Position numbers and translations under genes: made by a program | Assembly (NCBI GenBank): GCA_037903355.1 | Contig: JBAJFE010000011.1 | Coordinates: 2,117,001-2,181,000 of the forward strand | Direction of reading: 5' to 3' | DNA from: Trichuris trichiura | Lineage: Eukaryota > Nematoda > Enoplea > Trichinellida > Trichuridae | DNA length: 64,000 nt | Notes under the pieces: generated by a model | Told to the model about the DNA's origin: nothing | Seen by the model: the letters and a program-made list of their open reading frames with translations, nothing else | Database searches by the model: none | In this document: positions 10,301-23,600 of the stretch, in pieces | Layout: every line of letters begins with the position of its first letter | How positions within the stretch are numbered: position 1 is the stretch's first letter

Positions 10301-13300
10301 TGTAACCTTACTTCTGTTGCAGCCGTCGAGTTCGTCCTCCTTGTCCGGGCAGTCTGAGACGAAGTTGCAATAGCGGGTAAGCGGTAAGCACTGGCCGTTG
10401 TTGCATCGAAAGTGAGTGGGCGTAGGGCATTCTGCCAACAAGTACGAACTGTCATTTTGGCCAAAAAGCTACCGTGTAACTTGTTACCGCAGTTTTGCAG
10501 TTCGTCCGCTTTGTTTGGGCATTGCTCCACGCCGTCGCAAACTTGCTCCAACGGTATACAGTAACCAGGCTCGCATTCAAACTCCAGCGAACTGCATTCT
10601 TCAATACAAAACGTTATAATCATATTTTTTTTGCTTTTTTTAAAAAATATTTTACTGCAGTGTCGTTCGTCGCTGCCGTCCGGACAGTCGATTGAACGAT
10701 CGCAGGCGCGGTGCTCGGGAATGCAAGTACCATCGTCGCATTTGTATTGTCCTGGCTTGCATTCTACAGTACGATTGGCCAACTTAAATTTTCAACTTAA
10801 TTAGTAGGGTAATTACGGCATCTGTCTGGCTCGTCTGTTCCGTCTGCGCAGTTTTTCTTACCATTACACCAATCAGTCGCGTAGTATTTGCATAAGTGCT
10901 TGTCGCATAGAAATTGATCTGCTTCGCATGCTGGAGAAAGTTACGGTAGTTAATTAGAGAGCAGATGGTCAGCGCTTACTGCAGTCGAACTCGTCGCTGA
11001 AGTCACCGCAGTCGTCGACGCCATTGCATCTGTCTGAAGCGGGTCGGCAGAGTCCATTTTGGCATTTGAACTGATGGGGTGCGCATACTGGTTTTCACAT
11101 AGAATATTGGACATCTGAATGGACTGGCAAAGTCACTTACGGCATTGAGTTTCGTCCGAGTGGTCGGCGCAGTCAAATTTTTGATCGCACCAAGCGGACG
11201 AAGGAAAACATTGACCCGTTTGGGAACAGTTCTTCCAACCCTCCCTGCACGCTGCAATAGCTTGGATTGCATTGAAGTCGTACAGGCGTTACCGAAACGT
11301 ACTGCATCCAATTTCGTCCTCCCACTCGCCGCAGTCGTTGACGTTATTGCACCGCAGCGACAATTTAATGCACATTCCGTTTGAGCAGCGAAATTGATTT
11401 GATTTGCAGGCTGCAAACAATTGTACGGTACATTTTGGCGGCAAACGGCAAGTTGCCGGTATGGCTTACTGCAGTTTAGCTCGTCGCTGAGATCGCCGGG
11501 ACCGCAGTCCAACTTGGCGTCGCATCTTCGCTTTTCGTCGATGCACATTTTTGTTTTGGCGCAAATAAAGTCCGACGACGAGCAGATTTGGGAACACCGC
11601 GGTCCGTAGTTGGCGTTGTTCAGGCTGCATAGATCCTTTCTGCCTATTTCGGTAAGTCGCAGCAATTCCCAGCACGAATCTTTGACGCCTGCTCAATTAG
11701 ATGTCACCTTTGTCTTTAGGCGATTAGTTAACAGGCAATAGTTTACCTTCGCAGAAGGGTTTGCATATAGGAATTCGTCCATTCGTTTGACTGCAGGGTG
11801 GTTGTAGCAGAGCGCAGGAGAAGTATTGAATATGATGATGGCAGTTCTGTTGTGTCATAATCTGAAAAAAGCTAAGCGAGGCAGTTGCCTCTTCCGGAGT
11901 TTTGTAGCCAAGATAATTTGGATAGCATGTGTCGGTCCATCCGTGTCCGTTGCAGAAAGGTAGCAAGGGATAGACACCTACGATACAAATAATTAGACAG
12001 AAAAGAAATTTAAATATAAAGCTCGGCTGCTAAATGATGTACTGTAATTCTTTGTAGGTGCCACTGATGCCGTTTCGGCGGAAATGGGGCTGATTGTCGA
12101 TACATTAAGTTCTGGCAGAGGCGTAAGAATTGTTTCCGTTATTGGCTCCTCGATTTCTGAAATAAGTACCAATTTATCTTTCAAAAGAACTCGTAAAGCA
12201 CGGAAGGCCTTTCATTCCGGCCACACCGCCGCAAGTCGAAAAAAAAGTTTGTCGCCGCATTTAATGTCGAACATTATAGCTTAGCGCACTTTATCTGCGT
12301 TCGGTAGTTGAACTTCTTTTTCGGGAAGATTTCAAGTTGTGACTGCACGGTTTTCGTAATTTCATTACAGAAAATGAGGACTATTTGTCAGCTGTAACGA
12401 ATCTCACGAAGGCTTCCATTTTTTAATGTTTGTATACTAACTGGTTTTTGGCCTGCTATCTCATACCAACATCGTAGGATCCAAAATCCAAAGCAAGGCT
12501 TAGCTTGTGGGCAAGCTGAGAAAGCTGCCGGGTCACTCAAATGGGCAATAGTTTTGCATACCGTCTGCAAGTCTGTTGTAATCAATTCTTATCTGTGTAA
12601 GGTTGTCCTCAAAATATAATTCCTTTGGAAAATTGACTTTTTTTCTCAAAAATAAGCATTTGAACTTCGTCTAAAACAATAAAGTTATTTGCATAAAACT
12701 TAATCTTTCGAAATATCGATGAGATAACGTGTTTGGTCGAATTAAACTTAAGTTATAATAGGGAACTTGTCTTCTAAGTTTAACGTTTGCTTTAGGCGTA
12801 CATATGTTGTCCCAATCGGCTACGGGCCGAATCGTCAAGCGGAACAGAAAGATATGTCGTTTTTGGACCTTTGAATCAACCAAAATGGCCGATTGGACTC
12901 TGCATGTTTCGCATTCAGTTTCCGGTAAGTCGTTACGGTCATTTTGTCCATTTTTATTCTTCCAAAAGTGACGCAGTTGGAGGGGTTAGCGGTAAATTGA
13001 AATTTCGCCACGGCCGAACAATTCGATCTTGTAAATTAAAAGGCCCCTTTGACACCCTTTTGGGTCTTCCGCAAACGTTACTTTGCTCAAAAAAGTTGCA
13101 TGAACGTGTCGACGCTAATTGCGCGCAAATTCAATGTTATCTTGTTGTCTGAAACAACCCGTCTCAATTTACACACTCTTTCAATATGACTATTCTGGGA
13201 CAGGCTAAGTTTAGCTCTTTGTCAACCGTCTGAGAATCCAAGTTGAACAAACTTAGTTGGCTCGAATACAAGCCATTTATTTAGCAAGTACGTCCGCTTT

Positions 13301-14605
13301 CGTATTGAAAGTCGGGAGATCAGCCCGCTTGGTGTGATAAGAGAAAAACTTCGTTGGCTTTCGGGTCATTGGCGATTTGTCATTGCTCATATTAACGACA
13401 GATTACCAGTGATCCGAAACCTTTGAAAATTTTTATTTTAACACATTCAACAGCCTGTCAGCACAATACTAATAATACGTTTTGCTTAAATCCCGTTTAG
13501 GCGAGTAAATTAGCCCTAAATTCTGCTCGTAATGTTGGCGAACTACGGCTTTGACAGTTGACATTTCCTCACGACGACCTCTTAGCCGCTATTCATAAAT
13601 CATTGAATCGTTGGGAAAGTATTATTCTCTAATGGATCGGTTGGAGAAAAGTTGGGCGAATTTTCAATGCAGTTTCATTTCGGTTATTGCTTTTGAAACT
13701 AATTCCGAAGGCGTATCGGTTGACAGCCATTGGCTAATCGAATACTCTCTTGACCGACTTTGTTTGGCGCGGAAAAGCCAAAATGCCCCAACGGACACGA
13801 CTTTCCATCGGCCTTAGTTAATCATCATCGTTGTTAGCTTCGAACGAACGTGTCTTTCTCTTTTCAAACTATTTAAAAGTTTTTCGTTCAGCTCGTCAAG
13901 GTTGCTTATTACTTTCAGTGACGTATAATCACAGTTGCTTACCAGTGACATTGACGGTCTCCTTTCGAGCGCAGTCAACGTTACTTCGCAGAGTTTCGGC
14001 GATGAAGTTGGCATTTAAAAATTGCTCAGCTTCCGAGCTGTTAATGAACATCAGAATGGCGTTGATCTTCGCTACGCTGTGATCATCGCTAATGTATAGA
14101 CCAACTTGAATCTTCAAAGGTCATTTGAAAGGTTGATGACTCACTTTTCGTCGATTCCGAGAAAATCAATTCCATCCAGGTACGGTTGGAGTGTCGTGTT
14201 TTGGAAAGCTGCTCTTATCTGTAAGAAAAAAGCTTGCATGCTCTCTTTACCGTATAAATGTTGCGCTAAGGAAACCTTTTTGTTGTATATACTTTCCAAA
14301 GAAGGCGTTTCTTCCGCCGGCAGCGATTCATCCCGGTGATTCAGGTTATCGCAGGCAAAGTAGCATGAAAACTTCTTTTGTTGATCGTAGGTTGAACTGT
14401 CAGTGCCTCCGGTCTTGTAGCTCCCTAAAAGGCAAATAGTTGACATTATCAAAAAGCAGAAGCGACTGATGGATAGCTTACCGTCGGTGCTGAGAATCGA
14501 AGTGAGCACGATAACTAATACAAAGATAAAACATATCAGTCCTACAAAACCAAATTTGTACAGAGTGCGCCTTCTTTGCCTTCTTGAATCAATAGGTGGC
14601 GCCAT
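7370..14605 (-). CDS. Corin-like type II transmembrane multidomain protein with degenerate serine protease domain
   Basis: Exons (minus, 5' to 3'): 14605-14482, 14424-14145, 14088-13943, 12156-12043, 11977-11747, 11688-11470, 11410-11303, 11251-11141, 11087-10980, 10930-10817, 10763-10656, 10598-10488, 10431-10312, 10261-10136, 9557-9447, 9392-9282, 9225-9136, 9083-8967, 8914-8743, 8689-8600, 8553-8495, 8442-8271, 8214-7619, 7569-7370. They sum to 3738 nt (1245 aa) with all phases matching. Order: basic cytosolic tail, membrane segment ([18 protein letters not shown]), SEA-like region, Ser/Thr linker, Frizzled Cys-rich domain, 13 LDL-receptor class A repeats (the last two degenerate), SRCR, trypsin-like domain, one more LDLa. 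This is the corin/TTSP architecture. In the protease, Asp (NDIALL) and Ser (CQGESGSP) are kept, but His is Ser (LTTASC) and the S1-pocket residue is Tyr. It is probably a surface binding protein, not a protease. The 1786-nt intron 13942-12157 might hide an exon. Confidence 0.85.
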
Positions 14606-17600
14606 GATAGGATGTCCCTGAAACTGCTGCGCTTTCTTCCCTCCGTTACTAAGTTACGTACTGTCCGGCTTGCCTGTCGATGATGTTCCAACACAGATGG
14701 CACTTCTGAAAATGTCCATTAGCTTAGATTGTAAATTTTGGCACGCGTAATCGCGCGAAGTAAATGCTTTTAGAGCCTTCGCGTGGGACACTAGGACCGC
14801 TAAGGCCCTACTAAGCCATCGAGAATTCTTCAGAACGCCGCAAAGGAATCGTTCTTGCAGGGTGTCACCTCTCCAAGCTACTTAAAACGTTTTTGCTTTT
14901 CCCTCGGAGGCTTATCTCTGTGTGGGAGGTCGGAAGCTTTCTCAGCAGTTGTAACGCTAAGCTTACGACGCCTAGTAAGTTCACGGTGCCTCTACTGGCG
15001 CGTTTTTTAACAAATCCAGTTGACTCACCTTTGATCGCTTTGTTTCGCCTGTCGCTGTCTCCGTAGTAGGAATATTTGCCAGGCTAAATGGGCTTAAGTA
15101 CGATCTGAGAAAAGTGTCCATTTTGTCCCTTACCAAACCAGTATCCATGCACGTTCAACAACGCTCTCTCAAAGGCAACGGCGCTTTCGCTACCAAATCG
15201 GGTGGATGCAATAGCCGTTGTCGTTGATCAGCAGATTTGAACGAGCAACAGCTTTCTGCCGTTGCATAATGGTGACGCGACGTTTTGCTAATACATCCTA
15301 TCTAGTCATAGTCGAGGTTAATTCCACCTGCAGCGCGTGTAAACATTTTCCGTTCACGCGCGCTATTGTTCCTATTAGGTATTAGTCATCATTTTCTTGC
15401 CAACCTGCAAAATGTCTCGTTGCTTTTAAGCTGATTGGCGGAGCATACGATTTATCTAACAGTATGAATATGTATAGTCAATGATAGCGTTTATTAATGC
15501 TATTTGTTTTGCTAGATAGTATCTTATAAATAAAAGGCATACTTTTGCTCTGTTGTTGCTAGCAAGCTTGTTAATCCTACAGTTTCGCTTTTTAATGAGT
15601 GATCCTTGTCAGCCAGCCATGTGTGTGTATACGTATTTGCCCTTTGTACATTGTCGTAGCTGTTATTAGTTGAAAGACTGTATAGCCTTTTGTCCACCTG
15701 GCAGACGGTTGCAAATGAGCATAACACCTACTCTGCAGCCGCTGAGCGAATTTAGTCCACAGGCCTCAATAGCATTTACTGTTTGCTTTCGTTGGACTTT
15801 AGCGTGCTCATTCCTTGGCAGTTATTCGCGTTTAAGCGTGCAGTGTCTATTTGCATTGTTTTGACGAATATCTGACTATTCAGTCATTGCTTTGGGTGTT
15901 TAGTCAGCTGCTCGTACGAATTTGTTGGCGCCATATTTTCCCCTCTTTCCCTCCATTGCCGTTTTGTCAGTTTTACATTGACTAGGCGGTGTTCGATTTT
16001 GATTTGAAGCCATTACAGGTGCTTTTCAGGGTCAAATATTCTCTTCAGAAACAAGGCGAACATTTTCAAGTTTTTTGCTTACTTATGCAAAGTGTAACGA
16101 GTCTAAGTTGCTAGCAACGGGCATTTGCTTTGGTTTTTTTCTACGAAAGAATAGGGCAGCAGAAACGCTTTTAGGGAGAGTGATCAGCTATGGTTGCTGT
16201 GCAAACATTCGCCCTTATCTCGGTAATACAAAATACCTCTGCTTTCATTACGCCGCTTTCTTTTTATCGCTCGTTCTGCAGCTAAGATAGTATTAGGATA
16301 AATTTAAATTCTTTTATGGTCCATCAACAGAAGCGCTTTCACGAAGAAGTCCAATTTGAAGTCTTTCGAGTTGCACCTCTTCAGTTAACATTGCAAGCGT
16401 TCTGTTTTGTTCATTTTCAAAGTTACTTTTTCCTTTGCGCAGATGCTCAGCACCGCTCAATTCTGTTTAGGCTAAAGGTATCCACGTGAACAAAATATTG
16501 CCTCTTGGAGCTGTGCCGATTGGTTCGCCGGAGCAGCGATTCTTTATCAGTTTTTGTTTGTTTCAAAATAACTATGCAAATTTGAATTTGAAAAATAATA
16601 CGCTTTTATAGTGACGCATCACCGCGCGGAGCGAAAAGCTATTCAGACTTAGCAAAGGGGCATTTTTTGTTACTTTCTCTTCTCAAGAAGGTTCTAAGTA
16701 GGCGGGAATAGGATGACGGAAGTATGAGAAAAATTTAGTTAATTTGCATAGGCAGACTAACCTCAGCTTATTCATAAAAATCGTTGTCAATCCGGCGGAT
16801 AGTCATGAGTACGTATGCAACTTTGGCAGTGCTCCTTATATGGCCACCTTTGATCTTTCGCTTACTGTACGATGTCCATCTTTTCTACGTGTTTGAGGTT
16901 GGAGGTTAATAGAAAGCAAAAAGAAAAGACTGCATCCGACCTGTCGGTTGGGCTCCCAAAGTTCTACTGTTTAAAGAATCAAATGTTGCGCGCGCGTGCA
17001 CGAAGTTTGCACGTGAAAATATTGTTTTAAGTTTTGTCAACATGCTAAAAACAACGTTCGATTGTTTTATGGTGGCATCGAGCGAAATGTGTGCGAAAAG
17101 ACTATTTTCAAAGATGACCCTCAAAAGACTGGCGCGAGTTCGTTCGGTCTTTTTTTTCGACTCGCCAAAATGCGGGCAAAGCGGTGACTTGCGGCAGATA
17201 AATTCATTCGAAGATGCTTAACGCTTGTGTTGGGCACTTTTTGCGCGTCGTTTCGATGGAGATTAATTTTGTTTTTCCAAAAGCTGCGCGGGTTTGCTTG
17301 AAGCAATTTATTCTTGAATCGTGCGGCATTGTTCCGCTATTGGTCGTCTTTATTGGGCTATTTTTGATTGCCGTACGATGAGAAGATGAGAAACGATGGG
17401 AAAACGCGCGCAACTTAAGAAGCGAACACTTAACAGTATTTATGGTCAATTGGTGTAGAATAAAAGACGCCGTTTGAGCGGATTACGCCGAAAAGCTTAA
17501 CCATTCCATTGAATGCGCTAATGTTCATGAATGGAAAAAAGTGTGCCTTGCATCGTGCCGCTCGAGTGGATGAATGACTACTGGTCATTTACATAAGCCT

Positions 17601-20600
17601 ATTTTTCATTCACGTTCAATGTCTGAATGGTTATGCTCCCTTCGTTCATTCCTCGCGCTTAAGAAAACGAATTAAGCGCTTATGTTTTTTCTTTGTTCAA
17701 TTGCACAATACTATTGAAGATTGGCCATTCGATAACGAAGCGGTGCAGCTTCATTGACATCGCACACCATTTTCTGCTCGTCAAGACGAATTTTAATATG
17801 CAAAATTTTCACCAGTATTGGCCGGGTTGGTACGATGGTGAGGCATTTAGCCTTTACGATGGAAAAGCGTCCTTGCGAAACTTGTGTTTGTCAAATATTG
17901 AATGAGAAAAGCAGTGCGGCAACGCCGAAAGTCCTTAATGACGTTCTTTACCACTGGAGGCCGTTTGAGTCTTAAATTTTGGCCAGCCAGTCAGCCATTA
18001 TGATTTATGGTGGCACAATGCAAGTATGAATCAGGAATTGGAGATCGCATTCATCGAATAGACGACAAAATGGTTTCGCGTGAAAACGTTATTCTTTTGC
18101 TTCGCTTTGCCTAGATTGAGCCAATAACGTAATCTATCATGCATGAACAACGATGCTTGACTTGTGGCTGAACTAAAGTACGGCCTCGTATCTTCTCTTT
18201 AGACGTTATAGAGCTGTTAGCCGCGTTGTAAAGCTGTGCTAGCGAAGTTTCATTTTGAATTATTATTCTGCGCCCATTGGACTTGCTGTTCTTTCAAGCA
18301 CATTGAAAAGCTGGTAGGCCATTTGGTCATTCACTTTGTGACGTCATCATTGTGTAAACTCTTTTTCGTTTGGAAATCGCCTCGTCTTGACAGGTCTCTC
18401 TGTATCGGATCGTTCAGGGGCTGTCCATTGAAGCGTTGTCAAAAATTAGAAAATTCCGAGCGCTGACTAACGGCATTTTGAACTCGTCGTCAGTCGTCGG
18501 TGTTATGGCACATTCTAATGGGAGGCTCAGAATGGTGGCGTTTCACCATATGAAGGGGTCGCTAGTGCCTATCCGCCTTGTGATATCTTCGAATCGAACG
18601 GCATTTGAACGTCAGAAATGTCTTGGTGGGTTTTAAATTTCAGTCGCTTAGAGTACGGACGAACTTGTGACCAGATCATCCTTTTGGTGGAAACGTTGCT
18701 TTGCATTGATCGGGTTCATGGGATTGGTTCAATTTGTCGGCCATGTCGCATCCGGCATTCATGGTTTTTAAACAGGCTTAGAGATGCTTTAAGGGGTAGT
18801 GAACTGGGTAACAGCAATTGCACTGCAATCTGACGCATTGCAGTGGTTCGTCCATCAAACATCGGTGGTGATCTGCGTGACCATGCTTCTGTCGCCTGAA
18901 AACTGGTGATTATCCTTTTTTTTAGAAATCTTACCGAGCATGTAGAGTTTCCTAAATTTTTGCCCCTTCCGACAGCCGTCATCTTAGCGAGTACATATGC
19001 TAATTCCATGTTCCACTAGTATTTGTAGCTTCAACACATGTATGATAATTCTCAGCCGTGACAGTTAACGACTTTGCTAATTGTTTACATATGTTCATTT
19101 CCTGACAGTGTGATTACGTGCATCGCGACTTTTGTTTCCGCTATTACGAGTTAGGCTTCCATTGCTAAGTGGCAGAAGAAAAGAAGACGTTCTCTTAAGT
19201 CACATATTGAACTTTTTAAATTCTTTGTTCGTTCGGTACTTAGTGGTGAAAGCTAAAAGAGCAAAAACTTTTCTTAAATAGGCAGCAATCAGGGACGAGG
19301 CCGTTTGAGATAATTTCTATTCATTGTTCAGGCGCAATTCCACGACAATACTCCTTGCTGTACTTAATTCTTCAGTTTCTTTTTGAGATTGAGCAAACAA
19401 AAGTTGCTTTCCAATTTTGTAAACTTATTAATTCCCCTACTTGTGTGGGGCACGTTTTTCCGAAGCGTAAAGATGCTCCGTAACCACTATTCTTTGTGGA
19501 AAGTGGACTATGTCCCATAATCGTATCGCCCGATGCTTTTCGGGCAATGCTTTGCGAGCATAATAGAATTATTGACCCGCTTTTGGGCCGATTCGAATTA
19601 ATCACTTCCCGTCACCGAGTTGGAATATTTAATTCTTCCTATTACGTGCCAGTCTTCTTTTCTTTTTAACATTAGCTGATCAACAAATCACGGCGTATAG
19701 TCGATCTTGTTGATTGAGCGCTCATAGACCAGACGTTGATGCCTAACTTGGGATAATATGATTAACTTGATGCAGCTTTGTCGAACCGACGGCAACTGAG
19801 ACGCGCAAACATTGAATTGCGTAGCGATGAGCCGGAATCCATCCTGCGTGATGATTATGCTAACTCATTTTTTTGCTGCTTAACTGTTTCCCCCGGCTTA
19901 CTGTAGCGAAGATTCCGTTTCGCAGCCAATGTAGTGCCATATGGAGCACTGCTAAAGGTCTTTAAAAAGTTGAGCTTTTCTCAAAATCGGTTTTAGCTTT
20001 GCAGATGATGTATTCTTAATGTTCACGCGCATGAATGATAGGACAGTTTGGGTAATTCGTCTTGTTTCTTACCAATATGGGCATCACCGAAAGCGGTCTT
20101 TTGAACGCGACGCTCCTTCAATCAAAAGTAAAAAATGCGCGGTAGCGCTTTTCGGTTATTGAAATTTTTGAAAGATCTATTGTTGCCCAATTGAATGCAA
20201 CATGCGCGGATATTCCCTTCTTAATAGAGACAGCGTCTAATATTGGGCGCATGTTTACATGGCTGATCACGCCTAATCGCGTTGTCTCTGCGAACTTTTT
20301 TTTTCAAAGATTGAGGTTTCGCTGCAGCATTTGAACTTGACGTCTCTTTGAGCGCAATTTAAGGATGATCTCTCGTCGAAGTGAACAAAGCAGAGTGAAC
20401 TTTGTCAGATAATTATCTTACAAAGGGCACTACGTTGACTAGTTTTCTTTGATGAGATTTTTACTACTTCTTTATATCTTGGGACAGAGGTTTGCTCGTA
20501 AAAGTGTCAATGACATTCCGAAGTTAAAGGTTCCTTTAGAGTGAAATTTCGTTCGCTATTTCCAACTGAACCGATTTCACCATATTGGAAAGTTTATTTG

Positions 20601-23600
20601 GAACTCAAAGCTGTGAATAGTACGAATAGTAGTATATGTTCAGCGGATGGCTGTACAAATCGCAGAAATCAAGGACTTGCAGGTTTAAGTCTACCAAATT
20701 TGCATAATTGTTTTTCATCTTAACACTTTTATCTGTTGAAAATAATCTAATTTAAAGTAACGCTATTGGCGCCATTAACTCAATCTTTGTATGTCGATAT
20801 GACAATGTGTTTGTCATTAAAAACATATGATTTCGTGACGCCTGCGTAGGTTTTCATTGTTTGTTTGCGGAAAAAAACTGTTTAACAAATGATTTCCATA
20901 AATGAGCATAAAGCGTCTTCAGCACGTAGAAATAAACTCGTATTGTTCGCGGAAATTCAACTACAGTACAAGTTAATACTCCGTAGTTTAAAAGCAGCCT
21001 AGTGCAGGTATCGAAGTCCATTCTTTTAATGTGTTCTGTCCGGCTATATATATACTTATATCCCTCAAACTTACGGTATCTACAAGTGCTGAGTAAAGCG
21101 TGTTATTTTCTTGCTGCTTTCCAGCTGGCCTGTCGTTATATTTTCGTTTAGGCTTAAGTTAGGGCTACATCAGAAAATGATAGCCGGCAAGCTTCTACGT
21201 CCAGAATGCTCAATTTCGTCCTTTGTCGTTGTAGGATTAAAGAAAGGTTTTTTAATTTTACTTTGCGTCGACCTAAAGACAATAGGAACCCGTTATTAGC
21301 ATCATGAAACCAAGTTCTTGTAACCAACGAAGATCGTATCTACGTCATATCTGTGCGTATGTTTACTTGAAATGTCTCACTTCTCTAAGGCGAAAGTGTT
21401 CTTATTCGTTGCTAATGATTCAATCAAGCAAATTGATTCATACTTGAAAATGCAGTGGCAAATGTTAATTTCTGACGCTAAAACAACTGATGCGGTATAA
21501 CGAAATGATTTAGACGTAGAAATAGCAATATTTGCAAGTTATGGTCCTCTCAAGTGTGCAACACTTAATTTTCAGTGGACAAACTTTCCTATTGTGATGA
21601 GTGCAACGTGAAAACAAGTAAGCTTTTTTCTAAATGTTTAAGTTTTCTTTTCAAGTTGCAATTTTTTGCAAAATACTTTCTTCACTCTCTTCGCGACTGT
21701 CCTCGCCGCGTGTTCTTATATTTCCTTAGTGGGAGGAGGCTATTTCGTTGCAATAATTGCATCTGCTCTCTTGTAACATACTCCTCTTCAATTAGCCACG
21801 CTCAAAATGCAGGTTACTCAATTCAATGTACAGCTAGTATATGAGAGAAGAAGCGCTTACGTGCATTGCACGTGAATAGAGTCGCCTTTTAAAAAATTGC
21901 TTTCCAAGTATTGCAATTTGTCAAAGTGATAACAATAAGTTAGGGCGGAAAGAGATGGTGAAGTGTAATCAACGTTTTTTGTTATTCCTGAAAGACCTTT
22001 CCTAGGAAAACAGTGACTTAAAAGACGCTTTTACTTTACTTTGTCACTTGCTTGACGGTACGCTCGTATCCTCAGTGGCAAAGTGCCTATGGTTATCCTT
22101 ACGGAGAGGGCTATTAATATTTATGTATTACTAAAGGTTCGTTATTTCACCTTTTCATCCATTGGTGTTAGCAGTGAACTATTGGAAATAATGAGTGGCT
22201 GTAGGTCAACTTTTAATAGCTTGCGTTCCCGCGAGCAGACCAAATTCGTTCAGCTTTCTATGATTAAAATTTGCTCTCTAATAATGGCGTATAGCGTCCA
22301 GAGGCGGTTGCACCCAAAATCTAATTACATGCTTATAGTAAATCTTCTCACGCTGTCGGCAAAATGCAATTAATGCGTGCTGCGTGACCATCTGGCCATA
22401 TTGAACGTTCTTGCTTTATATAGTAACTTTTTTCAGCGTTGCGCTATTCTTTGCGAACTCTCGTTTGAGGTATCCCTAAAATAGCAAGTAAAGGAACAAG
22501 GGCTTGTCAGTACTCCGCCGTTACATCTGTGCTTCTGTAGACATACGCTGATAATGATAAGCACTTTTTAAATTCGTTCGCTCAGGTACATATTAGCGAC
22601 TGTTAGAAGTTGAATTAGTTTTACGTTTTGTTTATATGTAAATTTTGTATTGGAAAAAAGAAAGGGCTTTCATTTCACCTTTCCTTCATAATTAGCCCCT
22701 CTGTGGCCGTTGCACGCACTTTTTTGATACCGCTTTCTTTCCTTCTCACAGCCTATTGATTCTGAGCCAGTCAATTCAATCGTTTTGGCATGTTCTGCGT
22801 TTGCATTTTCCGCGTTTGTCCCAGCAATAATTCCATCGATTGCTTTCACGGCTCAGTAGGAGGTTGTTTTAATTTAGAAATAACAAAACTGACAGGTGAA
22901 ACTTGGCATGATGTAGTTGCGCTTTCCCTCCGCATCTCCAAATTCGGATGCCTGCAGCTGCTGGAGCAACTAAGGAACACATTGTTTTTAGCTGAAATTG
23001 AACTTTGCTCGCTCAGACGTTGGGAAGCCATGTACCCTACCCAGCAGCTCCTAAGAATGATTCCTTTTCCAGATATTCTTAGTCTTGTCTAGTTTTGCGT
23101 TTCAATCCACACTGAAGCGCGAAACTAAGACAACACCAGGAATGTCCAAAATAAGGTAAGGCATGCGGTAAGTAAATGTAGGTTTTCATCAGAGGTGTTT
23201 GCTTATGTATATCCGATGAACTATCGGCCCGTTAGCACTCGTCCTGTTTTCATATTCTGACTCCTCTGCTGGTTTCTGTCCATCCGTGTTCACGTTAATA
23301 TTTTGTAATTTTACTTTGCACTTAATGTATGAATAACTGTAGAGTTTTTCCTGCGAAACCATCTATTATACAATATGTAGAAAGCAAACGTATTCCCGCG
23401 GTTTTACCGATATTCTTTTGGCTCTGTCTTGCGTGTCGAGCTTTTATTGCGAAAGCTATTCCGCAAATGTCAGTTCCTTTTCAAGAAGGTTAGCCATATT
23501 GGACTGTATCTGTCTGTCGAGTTGACGTCCAACTGCGTTCCGCGTTGTTTACTTTTTTTGGTTCTCTCATAACGACGTAGTGCATTGTAACAGTTTGTTA

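Noticed and set aside
13660..13815. Possible extra exon of the corin-like gene (minus strand, open after an aactaag acceptor)
   Set aside because: No clear donor follows and the flanking exons 14088-13943 and 12156-12043 already join in phase with a total length divisible by three.
22790..23092. 100-codon + strand frame in the gene-poor stretch
   Set aside because: No recognisable domain, no splice chain and an antisense frame over the same bases.
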